64,000 nt of DNA from Marinobacterium iners (GTDB lineage: Bacteria > Pseudomonadota > Gammaproteobacteria > Pseudomonadales > Balneatricaceae): NCBI RefSeq assembly GCF_017310015.1, contig NZ_CP022297.1, positions 1,364,001 through 1,428,000 of the forward strand, read 5' to 3'. The translations under genes were made by a program, and so were the position numbers. Shown here one piece after another: positions 41,077 through 50,378 of the stretch (positions are counted from its first letter, which is position 1; each line of letters opens with the position of its first letter). Under the pieces are notes generated by a model. That model worked only from the letters and a program-made list of their open reading frames with translations, made no database searches and was not told the origin of the DNA.

Positions 41077-41925
41077 TCAAGCGCTGGTATCGAGTGGGTC
41101 AAATGACTTGACCAGCTCGTCTACCGCTTTCATTTGGGCCAGGTAGGGCTCCAGCTTATCCAGCGGCAGGGCGCAGGGGCCATCGCATTTGGCTTCGTTG
41201 GGGTTGGGGTGTGCTTCGAGGAACAGACCAGCGATGCCCTGAGAAAGGCCGGCCCGTGACAGTTGCGCCACCAGGGCACGACGGCCGTCGGCAGAGTCCG
41301 AGCGTCCACCCGGCATCTGCAGCGCGTGGGTGGCATCAAACATGACCGGATAGCCGAACTCCTTCATCACGCTGAAGCCAAGCATATCCACGACCAGGTT
41401 GTTGTAGCCGAAGCTGCTGCCGCGCTCGCACAGAATCAATCGATCATTACCGGCTTCTTCACACTTGTGCAGGATATGTTTCATCTCCTGCGGCGCAAGA
41501 AACTGGGCTTTCTTGATATTGATCACAGCTCCCGTTGCGGCCATTGCACTGACCAGGTCGGTTTGGCGCGACAGAAAGGCCGGCAGCTGGATGATATCGC
41601 ATACCTCGGCGGCAGGGGCGGCCTGATGCGGTTCGTGCACATCGGTGATAAGCGGCACGTTGAAGGTGTTTTTTACCTCTTCGAGAATTCTCAAGCCTTC
41701 ATCAAGACCCGGGCCACGAAAAGAGTGCAGAGAGGAGCGGTTCGCCTTGTCGAAAGATGCCTTGAATACATATGGAATGCCCAGCTTTTGGGTGACTTCA
41801 ACGTAGTGTTCGGCGATGCTCAGAGCAAGATCACGCGACTCCAGTACATTCATGCCTCCAAACAGAACCATCGGCTTGTCATTGCTGATCTCGATGGAAC
41901 CGGCACGCACAACCTTCTGCTGCAT
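41077..41925 (-). CDS. kdsA: 2-dehydro-3-deoxyphosphooctonate aldolase (KDO-8-P synthase)
   Basis: The 282-residue enzyme condenses arabinose-5-phosphate with phosphoenolpyruvate to make KDO-8-phosphate for lipopolysaccharide. Diagnostic segments are FKASFDKANRSSLHSFRGPG, VPLITDVHEPHQAAPAAEV, DIIQLPAFLSRQTDL and FDATHALQMPGG. It indicates a Gram-negative outer membrane. It is not beside pyrG/eno here, as it is in some relatives, and appears as a separate unit after the PilZ-like gene. Confidence 0.97.
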   Translation of the reverse strand: MQQKVVRAGSIEISNDKPMVLFGGMNVLESRDLALSIAEHYVEVTQKLGIPYVFKASFDKANRSSLHSFRGPGLDEGLRILEEVKNTFNVPLITDVHEPHQAAPAAEVCDIIQLPAFLSRQTDLVSAMAATGAVINIKKAQFLAPQEMKHILHKCEEAGNDRLILCERGSSFGYNNLVVDMLGFSVMKEFGYPVMFDATHALQMPGGRSDSADGRRALVAQLSRAGLSQGIAGLFLEAHPNPNEAKCDGPCALPLDKLEPYLAQMKAVDELVKSFDPLDTSA

Positions 41926-41960
41926 AACACCCTCTCGTTACTGGCGAATCAAAACGAGGA

Positions 41961-42362
41961 TTATAAGCCATTCGAGGGAAAATGTGCCGCTTGATGCGCA
42001 ATCCACTCCAGGGCACGCTTTTCGGACTTTTCAGCAGGTGCCTTGCGCTGGTAAAGCGCAATCTGGCACATCTGCTCAAGCATGCGAGCTCTGAAAAGCT
42101 GATCCTGGGTCAGAAAAGCGAGTTTCAGTGTGTAGTGATCGCCCTCATGGGTACATTCAGTGACGAGAGCATTGATGCAAAAATCAGATGAAAGCGCCGG
42201 GGCGCTGATGCGCAGCCATTCACCACTGGGGTGGGGGCCTGGCGCCTTCAGGCTCAGGCCCAGTGGCAGGAGAGAGGTGCAGTCGGAGGGGGCTTTATCC
42301 AGCGGCAGCAACCTCAGCTCTATCTGATCCGGATGTTGCAGGTAGCGTTGTGGATTATGCAT
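41961..42362 (-). CDS. PilZ-like domain protein
   Basis: The 133-residue protein shows a PilZ-type beta-barrel pattern (GEWLRISAPALSSDFCINALVTEC ... YTLKLAFLTQDQLFRARML, quoted in part) and ends EWIAHQAAHFP, as do atypical PilZ proteins of pseudomonads. The RxxxR and D/NxSxxG c-di-GMP-binding motifs are not evident, so ligand binding is doubtful. It lies 35 bases upstream of kdsA on the same strand. Confidence 0.6.
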   Translation of the reverse strand: MHNPQRYLQHPDQIELRLLPLDKAPSDCTSLLPLGLSLKAPGPHPSGEWLRISAPALSSDFCINALVTECTHEGDHYTLKLAFLTQDQLFRARMLEQMCQIALYQRKAPAEKSEKRALEWIAHQAAHFPSNGL

Positions 42363-42431
42363 GATCCCAGCCTTTTGAACGGGTACAACGGGTCTGTCGG
42401 CCTCGATACCTGTATCTTGAGTGCTATTGCT

Positions 42432-43364
42432 TCATCCTGCCAGCAAAACCTCAAGAAAAAGCCAGAAGGCGACACCGGTCAGTGACAGGCACCAGACAGA
42501 TATCCAGCGGTAGCGCCGCATCAAACGCTCTTCATCGTAGGTCGATAAGAGGTACGGCTGACGCCGGCTTTGTGAGTCTGTCAGTACATTCATGCTGGGT
42601 AGTTGGTGCAACTCGCGCTGCTGCGCCTTGGCTTCTTGAAGGGCTTCTTTCTGAGCCTGCTGCCACTCCTGAAGATCAATCTGGCCATCGCCATTCTGGT
42701 CAAAGCGCTCGCGCAGCTGATCCGGGTTCTGCTTCCAGTCGCGCAAAAGATCACGGGCGGTGGCTTTCATATCCAGTTGATCGCGACCACCGCCCACTGT
42801 GTGGAAACGCCCCAATGCGTAAAGTTGTTCATGTTCGAAAATCAGACTTTCGGTATAACGGTAGTGACCACTGACACTGTTGCTGGTCAGAATCGCGGCA
42901 ATCCCTTTAGCGGAAAGACCACTGGCATTAATGGAAGGAAGTTCAGTGTTGCCGCGCCAGCTTTGTTTGTGCAGCGTTGTCACTTCGGCGCCTGCTGGAT
43001 CGACCAGGCAGGTGTCGGTCCCATCGTTGATCTGAAACCAGCTGTCGGAGCGGCCACTGCGGACGGTCTTCCACTGCTTGCGTTCGCCCCCGCTTTGCTT
43101 CTCTACCTTGTAGGCATACCAGACACAGGGGCGGCCCGACAGTGGAGCGCTCAACATGCCGTTTTCACCGGCGATCACATGACCGATCAGCTCCACATAC
43201 CCTTGCGGCGCTGACCGGATACGTGCGGTAGGGGTGTCTGCAATCAGGCGGTAGTGGCCGAGTTTGCGAAACACGAACCAGAGGGCCACCAGAGCTGCCA
43301 GTGCCAGTGCAAGCAGGGCGATCAGTCGTTCCGTGGAGCCCAGGGGTCCGATATCCAGAAGCAT
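42432..43364 (-). CDS. GIDE-domain membrane protein with an EF-hand
   Basis: The 310-residue protein has an N-terminal membrane helix (LIALLALALAALVALWFVF), then a GIDE/E3-ligase-like domain (GYVELIGHVIAGENGMLSAP, LSGRPCVWYAYKVE), and a C-terminal membrane helix (WISVWCLSLTGVAFWLFLEV). Between them is an EF-hand loop, DQNGDGQIDLQEW (about residue 222). In bacteria GIDE proteins are commonly encoded with LemA, as here: the ATG lies 3 bases after the lemA stop. The RING domain of eukaryotic relatives is absent. Function unknown; probably envelope-associated. Confidence 0.82.
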   Translation of the reverse strand: MLLDIGPLGSTERLIALLALALAALVALWFVFRKLGHYRLIADTPTARIRSAPQGYVELIGHVIAGENGMLSAPLSGRPCVWYAYKVEKQSGGERKQWKTVRSGRSDSWFQINDGTDTCLVDPAGAEVTTLHKQSWRGNTELPSINASGLSAKGIAAILTSNSVSGHYRYTESLIFEHEQLYALGRFHTVGGGRDQLDMKATARDLLRDWKQNPDQLRERFDQNGDGQIDLQEWQQAQKEALQEAKAQQRELHQLPSMNVLTDSQSRRQPYLLSTYDEERLMRRYRWISVWCLSLTGVAFWLFLEVLLAG

Positions 43365-43367
43365 GGC

Positions 43368-43940
43368 TTAGTTGAACAGCTGCTTCATGTCGACATCAGC
43401 AAGCTCTGCCTCGTCAAACTCAAGCAGCTCGGCCGCCTTGAAACCGAAACGGCGCGCAATGATGACATCGGGGAATTGTTCGATACGAACATTCAGCCGG
43501 TTAACCGAGTCGTTGTAATACTCACGGCGGTCGGCGATGCCGGATTCGAGTCCGCTGATGCGGCTGTGCAGATGGTGAAAGCTTTCGCTGGCTGTCAGCT
43601 CGGGATAATCCTCGGCAACCGCAAACAGGTTGCCGAGGCCCAACCGCAGCTGGGTTTCAGCCTTGCCCAGTGCACCGACGTTGCCCTCTTCGCGGGCGCT
43701 GGCCACCGCCGAGCGTGCCCGCATGACCGCTTCCAGGGTCTGCTGCTCATAACCCATATGCTGTTTGCAGGTTTCCACCAGCTTGGGCAGTTCGTCATGT
43801 CGCTGCTTCAGCAGCACATCGATGTTGGCCCAGGCGCGCGAGACGCCATGCTTGAGCTGAACCAGATGGTTGTAGATCGAAATGAAGTAAAAAACGGCGA
43901 CGGCCAGAACGACCAGTATGACAATCAGCGATATATCCAT
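43368..43940 (-). CDS. lemA: LemA family protein
   Basis: The 190-residue protein has one N-terminal membrane helix (LIVILVVLAVAVFYFISIYN) and the LemA helical-bundle signature: GVSRAWANIDVLLKQRHDEL, AETQLRLGLGNLFAVAEDYP and YNDSVNRLNVRIEQFPDVI. The bulk of the protein probably faces the periplasm. It is the first gene of a lemA-GIDE operon. A hairpin directly precedes the start codon. Confidence 0.93.
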   Translation of the reverse strand: MDISLIVILVVLAVAVFYFISIYNHLVQLKHGVSRAWANIDVLLKQRHDELPKLVETCKQHMGYEQQTLEAVMRARSAVASAREEGNVGALGKAETQLRLGLGNLFAVAEDYPELTASESFHHLHSRISGLESGIADRREYYNDSVNRLNVRIEQFPDVIIARRFGFKAAELLEFDEAELADVDMKQLFN

Positions 43941-43974
43941 GTGTGAGCCTCGGACATGTTCCTTTGGCTCACAC
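43941..43974 (-). promoter_or_regulatory. Leader hairpin abutting the lemA start codon
   Basis: GTGTGAGCC (43941-43949) and GGCTCACAC (43966-43974) are perfect 9-bp arms. In the lemA mRNA the second arm ends exactly at the ATG and contains part of the GAGG ribosome site, so folding would hinder initiation. It might also end transcription from the upstream DUF2788 gene. Confidence 0.5.
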
Positions 43975-44026
43975 TATAAACGCAATTCGGAAACGCAATC
44001 CAGTTCGAGTTGAAACCGGGCCTGGT

Positions 44027-44236
44027 TCAGATACTGCCGCCGCCGATTATTTCCACGACCACCGTTTTGATCAGGAAGGCGACCAGCCCAAGGCCCAGTG
44101 CAAAAAACAGAATGAAGGTGCCGAACTTGCCGGCATTGGATTTTTTAGCCAGGTCGTAAATGATGTAGAAAATCGCTGCTGCGAACAGTACCAGGCCAAC
44201 GTTGAGCATGATGGCTTCGATTTCTGCCAGACGCAT
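44027..44236 (-). CDS. DUF2788 family small membrane protein
   Basis: The 69-residue protein has two hydrophobic helices (MLNVGLVLFAAAIFYIIYDL and GTFILFFALGLGLVAFLIKTV) joined by AKKSNAGKFG, the DUF2788 pattern. It is an inner-membrane protein of unknown function, 86 bases upstream of lemA on the same strand. Confidence 0.82.
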   Translation of the reverse strand: MRLAEIEAIMLNVGLVLFAAAIFYIIYDLAKKSNAGKFGTFILFFALGLGLVAFLIKTVVVEIIGGGSI

Positions 44237-44326
44237 GGACGTATCTCCAGAATTTTTAAGTTGTATAAATTATGCATGATTATGAATTGGATAAACACCG
44301 AAACTATGTAGGGGAAAACGGTGCTT

Positions 44327-44515
44327 TTAGAGCAGATCGTCCTTGCCGTAGACCTGTTCCTGCCATTCAGGGCCCAGCTCCTGCTCGATAAAGTCGCGGA
44401 TAAACTTGCGCACCATCTGGGAGGGGGTAACGTCCTGCTCATTGCACAGGCGTTCAAAGGTGGCTTTTTTCTTGGGATCGATCAACAGGGTGAGGCGGGC
44501 AGTACGGTTTTCCAT
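44327..44515 (-). CDS. Ribbon-helix-helix (CopG/Arc-like) protein
   Basis: The 62-residue protein begins with a short beta strand (RTARLTLLIDPKKKATFERL) followed by two helices (VTPSQMVRKFIRDFIEQEL), the Arc/MetJ/CopG fold of small DNA-binding dimers. Such proteins are autoregulators or antitoxins; no toxin gene is next to it. An inverted repeat 30 bases upstream of its start, between it and the divergent SulP gene, is a likely operator. Confidence 0.8.
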   Translation of the reverse strand: MENRTARLTLLIDPKKKATFERLCNEQDVTPSQMVRKFIRDFIEQELGPEWQEQVYGKDDLL

Positions 44516-44544
44516 GAAGCAGTCATTACCTTAAAGTCGAGTAT

Positions 44545-44563
44545 ATGTTAATCATGTTAACAT
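44545..44563. promoter_or_regulatory. Inverted repeat between the RHH gene and the SulP gene
   Basis: ATGTTAA-TCATG-TTAACAT has perfect 7-bp arms in an AT-rich divergent promoter region, and could be the operator of the adjacent ribbon-helix-helix protein. Confidence 0.5.
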
Positions 44564-44635
44564 TGAATCATATTTGAGCAACCGTTAATGTAGTTGAATT
44601 GTACTCATCGCTTTACTTTCTAAAGGGAACGCCAC

Positions 44636-46390
44636 ATGTCCAGACATGCCCGGTTGCACTCGCTTTCCTTCGCCAGCGCACTGCGTGAAGTGTTTCGTGA
44701 AGGTTATGATCGCCGAGCGCTTGGGCAGGATCTGCTGGCGGGATTGACCGTTGGGGTGATCGCGATCCCTTTGTCGATGGCGCTGGCGATTGCAAGTGGC
44801 GTACGGCCTGAGTACGGCCTGTATACGGCGATTATTGCGGGCTTTCTGATTGCGCTAAGTGGTGGGTCGCGTTTCAGTGTATCCGGGCCAACGGCGGCTT
44901 TTGTGGTGATCCTTTACCCGGTAGCGCAACAGTTTGGGCTGGCAGGGTTGCTGGTAGCAACGCTGATGTCGGCCGTTATTTTGCTGCTGCTGGCATTTGC
45001 GCGGCTTGGCCGGTTGATCGAATATATTCCCGAACCGGTGACATTGGGGTTTACCTCAGGTATTGCCATTGTGATTGCGACCCTGCAAATCCCTGACTTT
45101 TTTGGCCTGCAGCTGGCCGAAATGCCTGAAGCCTGGTTGCTCAAGCTGGCGGCGCTGGGGCAGGCCCTGCCTGCATTCGATGGCACAACGCTACTGGTGG
45201 CGGCCCTGACTCTTGCCACATTGATTCTTTGGCCCCGTTTGCGTTTGCCGATTCCGGGTCACCTGCCTGCCTTGCTGATCGGGGTAGGCGTGGCGTGGAT
45301 TGCATCAAGCCTTGGCTGGAGCGTTGAGACCATTGGCAGTCGCTTCAGCTACCTATTGCCGGATGGTTCAACCGGACAGGGCATCCCTCCCTTCTTTCCA
45401 GAGTTTGTCTGGCCCTGGCAGCAGCCGGGTCCCTCCGGTGAGCCGCTGGACTGGTCATGGGCGCTGGTGCGTGAATTGCTGCCGGCCGCGTTTTCCATCG
45501 CCATGCTGGGTGCCATTGAGTCGCTGCTGTGTGCAGTGGTGCTGGATGGCATGACCGGCAAGCGCCACCATGCCAACGGTGAGCTGCTGGGGCAGGGGGT
45601 GGGCAATCTGGTGGCACCCTTCTTTGGTGGTTTTACCGCCACGGCGGCCATTGCGCGCTCTGCGGCGAATTACCGGGCCGGTGCACGGTCACCCATTGCC
45701 GGCATGGTGCATGCTTTGGTGGTGCTGGCAGGTCTGCTGGTATTGGCACCCTTGCTGGCATATCTGCCCATGGCGAGCATGGCCGCTCTGCTGCTGATCG
45801 TGGCCTGGAACATGAGTGAGGCACCCAAGGTGGTTCAGCTTCTCAAGCGTGCGCCGCGAGGTGATGTGCTGGTATTGCTGACCTGTCTGTCGCTGACGGT
45901 TCTGTTCGATATGGTGATCGCCATTTTTACCGGCATCATGCTGGCTTCGCTGTTGTTCATGCGGGATCTGGCAGGCATGACGCGCTTCACCAATATCAGT
46001 CAGCAGCAGAAACACGTGCCGGGACAGCTGAGGTCAGGCTGGCAGGTCTACAAGTTGAGCGGGCCGCTTTTCTTTGCGGCTGCCGAGCGGGTGTTTGATG
46101 AACTGCACGAGCAGTGCCAGGAAGCAAAAGGCGTGGTGCTGTACATGGATGCTGTACCGTTGCTGGACGCCGGTGGTCTGAATGCACTGGAGCACTTCAT
46201 TCGTGCCTGTGATCGAGAGGGGATTGAGCTGGTAGTGGCTGACCTGCAATTTCAGCCGTTGCGCGCGCTGGCTAGGGCCGGCATGGTGCCGGTGCCCGGG
46301 CAGCTGAGCTTCACTTCGACTCTGGTGGAGGCGTTGCAACCCTTGATAGTTGAACACGCTGCGGCTGATAGCTCTCCAGCCACGCACTAA
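44636..46390 (+). CDS. SulP family anion transporter with STAS domain
   Basis: The 584-residue inner-membrane protein has the SulP core (GLTVGVIAIPLSMALAIASG, then GLYTAIIAGFLIALSGGSRF and VSGPTAAFVVILYPV) with 10-12 helices up to about residue 430, and a cytoplasmic STAS domain at the C-terminus (YKLSGPLFFAAAERVFDEL). Members carry sulfate, bicarbonate or dicarboxylates; the substrate is undetermined. AAGGGAA precedes the ATG. The last 80 bases overlap the 3' end of the convergent GGDEF-EAL gene. Confidence 0.93.
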   Translation: MSRHARLHSLSFASALREVFREGYDRRALGQDLLAGLTVGVIAIPLSMALAIASGVRPEYGLYTAIIAGFLIALSGGSRFSVSGPTAAFVVILYPVAQQFGLAGLLVATLMSAVILLLLAFARLGRLIEYIPEPVTLGFTSGIAIVIATLQIPDFFGLQLAEMPEAWLLKLAALGQALPAFDGTTLLVAALTLATLILWPRLRLPIPGHLPALLIGVGVAWIASSLGWSVETIGSRFSYLLPDGSTGQGIPPFFPEFVWPWQQPGPSGEPLDWSWALVRELLPAAFSIAMLGAIESLLCAVVLDGMTGKRHHANGELLGQGVGNLVAPFFGGFTATAAIARSAANYRAGARSPIAGMVHALVVLAGLLVLAPLLAYLPMASMAALLLIVAWNMSEAPKVVQLLKRAPRGDVLVLLTCLSLTVLFDMVIAIFTGIMLASLLFMRDLAGMTRFTNISQQQKHVPGQLRSGWQVYKLSGPLFFAAAERVFDELHEQCQEAKGVVLYMDAVPLLDAGGLNALEHFIRACDREGIELVVADLQFQPLRALARAGMVPVPGQLSFTSTLVEALQPLIVEHAAADSSPATH

Positions 46391-48956
46391 GCTCTTCAGC
46401 CGGCAGTGGACGGCTGAACAGGTAACCCTGCATGAATTGACAGCCCTGCTGAGCCAGGGTGGAGCGCTGGGCTTCGGTTTCCACCCCCTCCGCGATCAGG
46501 CGCAACTCAAGGCTGGCTGCCATGGATATGATGGCGCTTACCAGTGAGTCACCGTAGCGGTCGGTGTTGAGGTCACGCACAAACTCTCGGTCAATCTTCA
46601 GTGTATCGACCGGGAAACGCCTCAGGTAGCTCAGAGATGAGTAACCGGTACCGAAGTCGTCAATGGCCAGATTGACACCCACCTGCTTGAAACCGTTGAG
46701 CCAACCGATGGTTTCTTCCGAGTCTTGCAGCAACAACCCTTCAGTGATCTCTAGTACCAGCTGGGACGGGTTGATCCGGTTGCGTTCCAGAATGTCGCGC
46801 ACCACTTCGGCTTCCAGTCCAAGCTCGCGCTGGCGCTCGGAAATGTTCACCGACAGATACAGGTTCATGCCATTGTCTGACCAGTGTCGCAGCTGGGCAC
46901 AGGCCGTTTCCAGTACCCATTCGCCGATGGCGCCGATCAGACCGGTTTCTTCCGCCAGCGGAATGAAGGCGTCCGGTGGTATCATTCCTCGTTCAGGGTG
47001 ATGCCAACGCAACAGGGCCTCTACCCCGGTGATGCGCCCGCTGCGGCCATGGACCACGGGCTGATAGAACACTTCCAGCTGTTCTCGGTCCAGTGCGTGG
47101 CGCAGGTCCTGCTCCAGTGTCATCCGCTGATTGGCATGTTCCTGCATGGCAGCAGTGAAGAAGTGAGTTTGATTGCGCCCGGACTGCTTGGCCTTGTACA
47201 TCGCCAGGTCGGCGTTGCGAATCAGGGTCTCGGCGGTATTGGCGTCGCCTGGGTGCATGGCGATACCAATGCTGGCACCGATGATCACTTCCCGCTCAGC
47301 CAGCAGGAAGGGTTCACTTAACTGATCTATCAGCTTGGCTGCAACATGGGCCGCGTCGGCATCCGACTTGACGTTGTGTAACAGGATCACGAATTCATCT
47401 CCGCCGAAACGGGCAACTGTGTCGGTTTCGCGCACACAGTTGTTCAGGCGTTTTGCCACCTGTTTGAGCAGATCGTCTCCGTATTCATGGCCCATGGAGT
47501 CATTGACGAATTTGAACCGATCCAGGTCGATGAACAGCAGGGCGATCATCTGTTCGTCACGGTCGGCGGTGATGATGGCCAAATTAAGTCGATCCGACAG
47601 CAGGGTTCGGTTGGGGAGTTCCGTCAGCTCGTCATAGTAGGCCTGACGCACAATCTGAGCTTCGTCATTCTTGCGTTTGGTAATGTCCGAGAACACGGCA
47701 ACATACTCACTGACCTTGCCTTCGCTGTCGTGAACCACCGAAACCGACAACCATTCTGGATAAATGGTGCCGTTCTTGCGCCGGTTCCAGATTTCGCCAC
47801 TCCAGGAGCCGTGTTTGAGAATTTCCTGCCACATGTCTTGGTAAAAATGTTCGTCGTGGCGGCCGGAGCTGAGCATGCTCGGGTTCTTGCCCTGAACCTC
47901 TTCAAGGGCATAGCCGGTGATGCGGCTGAAGGCGGGGTTGATGGTCTTGATCAGACCATTCTGGTCGGCAATCATGATCGCTTCGTTACTGGTGCGGAAC
48001 ACCGTTTCGATCATTTGCAGCTGTTCTTCGACCTCTTTCTGCTGAGTGATGTCTTCTTTCACTGCAATGTAACTGAGGACTTTGCCTGCTTCGTCCCTTA
48101 CAGCGGAGATGGAGGCTGATTCCCAGAAAAGGCTGCCATCCTTGCGTCGGTTCAGCAGCTGGCCATGCCATTCTTCACCCTGCTCCACGGTGGCCCACAG
48201 GTCACTGTAAACCTCGGGCGACATCTCGCCCGAGCTGAGCATGCCGGCACTCTGCCCCAGTGCCTCCTCGCGGTTGTAACCGGATATCTGACAGAATTTC
48301 GGGTTTACATACTCTATGCGGCCCTGGGTGTCGGTAATCATGACGGATGCAGGACTCTGTTCCATGGCGCGGCCCAGGTTGCGCAGCTTCTGCTCAATTT
48401 TCTGAGTATGAGTAATATCCGTACGCACGCAGGCAAGGCCGCCTTCACGGGTGCGACAATCACTGGCCATGATGGAGTGACCGCTGTCCAGATGTTCAAT
48501 GTAGCTCTCGGCGCCGGGCTGCTCGCTGCCGATCTGTTCGCGTCGAAGCACATGGGGCTGCAGCTGGTGTTGAAAGTCGTCCCATTGCTCTAGTTGCAGC
48601 TCATCCATCCAGGGGTAGACCTGACGCCAGCGTCGGTTGCACACCATCAGGCGGCCCGCTGGGCTGAACAGGGCAAAGGCTTCCGACAGGCTCTCAACCG
48701 CATCGTGCATCCGGTCGCGGGAAGTTTCGGACTGGCGGCGCAGCAACATGAAGCGACGCAGCAGGTCACCCATCAGCAGGAAGACCAGCAGGAACACTCC
48801 AAACAGAGCAACGCCGAGGGCACGGGCATCCATGTTGGCATCTGAGCCACTGAAGTGATTGCGATCCCCGCTCCATAGGATATAGAACAGCAACAGCAGG
48901 TTCATTCCGGTCAGAACCAGCATCAGCTTAAGTGCGCGGGAAGAAACTATTCTCAT
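46311..48956 (-). CDS. PAS-GGDEF-EAL membrane signalling protein
   Basis: The 881-residue protein has two N-terminal membrane helices (about 10-28 and 46-66), a PAS-like segment (about 85-180), two clear PAS domains (about 195-305 and 315-430), GGDEF and EAL. The cyclase motif is FGGDEF with an RETD inhibitory site at the right distance; the phosphodiesterase motif is EALLRW with DDFGTGYSS and EGVETEAQ, so both activities look possible. It makes or degrades c-di-GMP in response to an unknown signal. The C-terminal 80 bases overlap the SulP gene. Confidence 0.92.
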   Translation of the reverse strand: MRIVSSRALKLMLVLTGMNLLLLFYILWSGDRNHFSGSDANMDARALGVALFGVFLLVFLLMGDLLRRFMLLRRQSETSRDRMHDAVESLSEAFALFSPAGRLMVCNRRWRQVYPWMDELQLEQWDDFQHQLQPHVLRREQIGSEQPGAESYIEHLDSGHSIMASDCRTREGGLACVRTDITHTQKIEQKLRNLGRAMEQSPASVMITDTQGRIEYVNPKFCQISGYNREEALGQSAGMLSSGEMSPEVYSDLWATVEQGEEWHGQLLNRRKDGSLFWESASISAVRDEAGKVLSYIAVKEDITQQKEVEEQLQMIETVFRTSNEAIMIADQNGLIKTINPAFSRITGYALEEVQGKNPSMLSSGRHDEHFYQDMWQEILKHGSWSGEIWNRRKNGTIYPEWLSVSVVHDSEGKVSEYVAVFSDITKRKNDEAQIVRQAYYDELTELPNRTLLSDRLNLAIITADRDEQMIALLFIDLDRFKFVNDSMGHEYGDDLLKQVAKRLNNCVRETDTVARFGGDEFVILLHNVKSDADAAHVAAKLIDQLSEPFLLAEREVIIGASIGIAMHPGDANTAETLIRNADLAMYKAKQSGRNQTHFFTAAMQEHANQRMTLEQDLRHALDREQLEVFYQPVVHGRSGRITGVEALLRWHHPERGMIPPDAFIPLAEETGLIGAIGEWVLETACAQLRHWSDNGMNLYLSVNISERQRELGLEAEVVRDILERNRINPSQLVLEITEGLLLQDSEETIGWLNGFKQVGVNLAIDDFGTGYSSLSYLRRFPVDTLKIDREFVRDLNTDRYGDSLVSAIISMAASLELRLIAEGVETEAQRSTLAQQGCQFMQGYLFSRPLPAEELSAWLESYQPQRVQLSRVATPPPESK

Positions 48957-49153
48957 TTAATCCTGTAGTGAATGAAGGGTTAAAGGGGGCAAAGTGTAGC
49001 GCCTGGCAGACTCTTTGCCATAGCTAATTCTGCCTATTTACCTAATTGTCCGTCAGTTTTGGGTGCTTGTCAGATTTTTTCCAGCCTGAATCGACCTTAA
49101 TAGTGTACAATAAATACATCTAAATAGTCGGATGACGCACCAGAGGTCCAGTC

Positions 49154-50368
49154 ATGGCAGTTGTTAATCTCGAACATACACCGCGCAACCATTATGAAGT
49201 GATATTCAGCAACGGCTTTCGCCCCATGTTTACGCTGGTTGCTTTGCAGGCGTTGCTGGCACTCGGTGGCTGGCTCGCGTTCTGGAATGGCTGGCTGGCC
49301 GCTCCGGAAACACTGGGTACGCCATTGCTCTGGCACGGACATGAGATGCTGTTCGGTTTTGTCGGCGCCGCGATAGGCGGTTTTTTGCTGGCTGCAGTGG
49401 CCAATTGGACCGGGCGGCGACCGGTTCATGGCGGTGCGCTGGTGCTGCTGGTGCTGTGCTGGCTGCTGGCTCGCGCCGTTGCGTGGCTGGGTGCGGACTG
49501 GCCAGCGCTGTTCAATGCGTTGGCAGCCTCACTGTACTGGGTGGTGCTGGCAATTTTGTTCGGACGTGAACTGATAGCGTCAGGCAACCGTCGCAACTTG
49601 AAGGTGCTGGTTTTGATCGGTCTGTTTACCCTGTTCAGTCTGGCGTTTCATCTGCAGTGGCTGGCGCCTCTTGATATCCTGCACCTGACTCTGGTGCTGG
49701 TACTGATGCTGCTTACATTGATTGGTGGGCGCATCACGCCAGCCTTTACCCGTAACTGGCTGAATCGTCAGTCGCCGACGCCCGAACGGTTACCGGCAGC
49801 ATTTGGTCCGCTGGATACAGCTGCGGCTGTGATGACGGCGATTTCCGGTCTGGTCTGGGTATTCTGGCCCCAGTCGATGGCTGCCGCAGTGCTGCTGGCA
49901 CTGGCGGGTGGGTTGCAGCTGGTACGGGTACTGCGCTGGTGTGGCTGGCAGACGCGCTCGGAACCGCTGCTGTGGGTGCTGCACCTGGGCTATGGCTGGA
50001 TCGGTATCGGCCAGTTGCTGCTGGCCGGTGGCAGTGTCGGTTTCTGGCTCTCCAGCGCCGGTTTGCATGCGCTGACCATCGGTGCCATGGGCGGCATGAT
50101 CATGGCGGTTGCGTCGCGTGCTGCACTGGGGCATACCGGCCGCGCGCTGGAGTCAACGCCGATACTGACCCTGGCGTTTGTCAGCCTGCACCTGGCGGCG
50201 CTCACGCGGATTGTTGCCGCGCTCTGGCCAGCTGTGATGCCGCCGTTGATTACGTTGTCAGCGTTGCTGTGGTTACTGGCCTTTGCACTGTTCAGCTGGC
50301 GTTATCTGCCGATTCTGCTGGGGCCATCTGTCAGCTTCAGTGACCGCCTCAAGGCGGGACAGGGCTGA
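49154..50368 (+). CDS. NnrS family membrane protein
   Basis: The 404-residue protein has about twelve hydrophobic helices and the NnrS hallmarks: SNGFRPMFTL near the N-terminus, WHGHEMLFGFVGAAIGGFLL with conserved His, ALVVL-type helices, GGRITPAFTRNWLN and the C-terminal HALTIGAMGGMIMAVASRAALGH. NnrS is a heme-copper membrane protein linked to nitric-oxide stress. No NsrR or FNR site could be fixed upstream. It lies alone between two minus-strand genes. Confidence 0.93.
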   Translation: MAVVNLEHTPRNHYEVIFSNGFRPMFTLVALQALLALGGWLAFWNGWLAAPETLGTPLLWHGHEMLFGFVGAAIGGFLLAAVANWTGRRPVHGGALVLLVLCWLLARAVAWLGADWPALFNALAASLYWVVLAILFGRELIASGNRRNLKVLVLIGLFTLFSLAFHLQWLAPLDILHLTLVLVLMLLTLIGGRITPAFTRNWLNRQSPTPERLPAAFGPLDTAAAVMTAISGLVWVFWPQSMAAAVLLALAGGLQLVRVLRWCGWQTRSEPLLWVLHLGYGWIGIGQLLLAGGSVGFWLSSAGLHALTIGAMGGMIMAVASRAALGHTGRALESTPILTLAFVSLHLAALTRIVAALWPAVMPPLITLSALLWLLAFALFSWRYLPILLGPSVSFSDRLKAGQG

Positions 50369-50378
50369 TCCTACCGGC

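Noticed and set aside
49095..49140. NsrR-like half site (AAATACATCT) upstream of nnrS
   Set aside because: Only one half fits; the other half has few matches.
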